DNA of 6,033 nt, from positions 1 through 6,033 of the forward strand of contig CADBRS010000032.1 in NCBI GenBank assembly GCA_902797125.1, written 5' to 3'. Below the pieces are notes generated by a model. It did not search any database, was not told the origin of the DNA, and saw only the letters and a list, made by a program, of their open reading frames with translations. The stretch comes from an uncultured Ruminococcus sp. GTDB taxonomy: Bacteria > Bacillota > Clostridia > Oscillospirales > CAG-272. Shown here piece after piece: positions 5,983 to 6,033 of the stretch. A program made the position numbers and the translations under genes. Position 1 is the first letter of the stretch, and every line of letters begins with the position of its first letter.

Positions 5983-6011
5983 ATTCTATCATTTTTTCCA
6001 TAGATTGTCAA
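5983..6011 (-). promoter_or_regulatory. Sigma-70/sigma-A type promoter of the str operon
   Basis: On the minus strand a perfect -35 box TTGACA (6011-6006) is followed by exactly 17 nt and a -10 box TAGAAT (5988-5983, five of six consensus bases). Transcription should start near 5976, giving a leader of about 68 nt before the rpsL ATG at 5908. The strength and position fit a housekeeping translation operon; A/T-rich bases lie just upstream of the -35 box. Confidence 0.9.
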
Positions 6012-6033
6012 TACTTTCAAGCCTTTTTATCCC

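Overview
The window reads as a chromosomal segment of a low-to-moderate GC member of the Bacillota, probably a clostridial lineage. This rests on an S12 protein with the roughly 13-residue insertion typical of that phylum, a clostridial-looking EF-G, strong AGGAGG-type ribosome binding sites on every complete gene, and a RibU riboflavin transporter component controlled by an FMN riboswitch. No species can be named from the sequence alone.

From the right edge leftwards, on the minus strand, lies a complete str operon: a near-consensus sigma-70/sigma-A promoter (5983-6011), a leader of about 68 nt, rpsL (S12), a 141-nt intercistronic gap, rpsG (S7, GTG start), fusA (EF-G) and tuf (EF-Tu). These four genes supply two 30S ribosomal proteins and the two GTPases that deliver aminoacyl-tRNA and translocate the ribosome.

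The 310 nt between tuf and the next gene (1186-1495) contain no protein gene but are densely structured on the minus strand: two stem-loops just after tuf, then an FMN riboswitch aptamer (1285-1390), a rho-independent terminator (1231-1264) and a leader to ribU. The terminator's 5' arm can instead pair with the 5' strand of the aptamer's closing stem, so a complete transcription-attenuation switch can be read directly. ribU (382-1185) encodes the substrate-binding S component of an ECF riboflavin transporter. It is not functionally related to the str operon.

At the left edge, the 3' part of a GNAT acetyltransferase gene runs on the plus strand and converges on ribU. A 13-bp perfect stem (312-340) between them probably ends transcription from one or both sides.

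The region is mostly conserved housekeeping sequence, and I see no mobile element, CRISPR array, tRNA or rRNA. The points most worth a second look are the arginine in S12 at the position equivalent to Lys88, where Lys-to-Arg is a known streptomycin-resistance change; the readable riboswitch switching mechanism; and the unusual tails of RibU.
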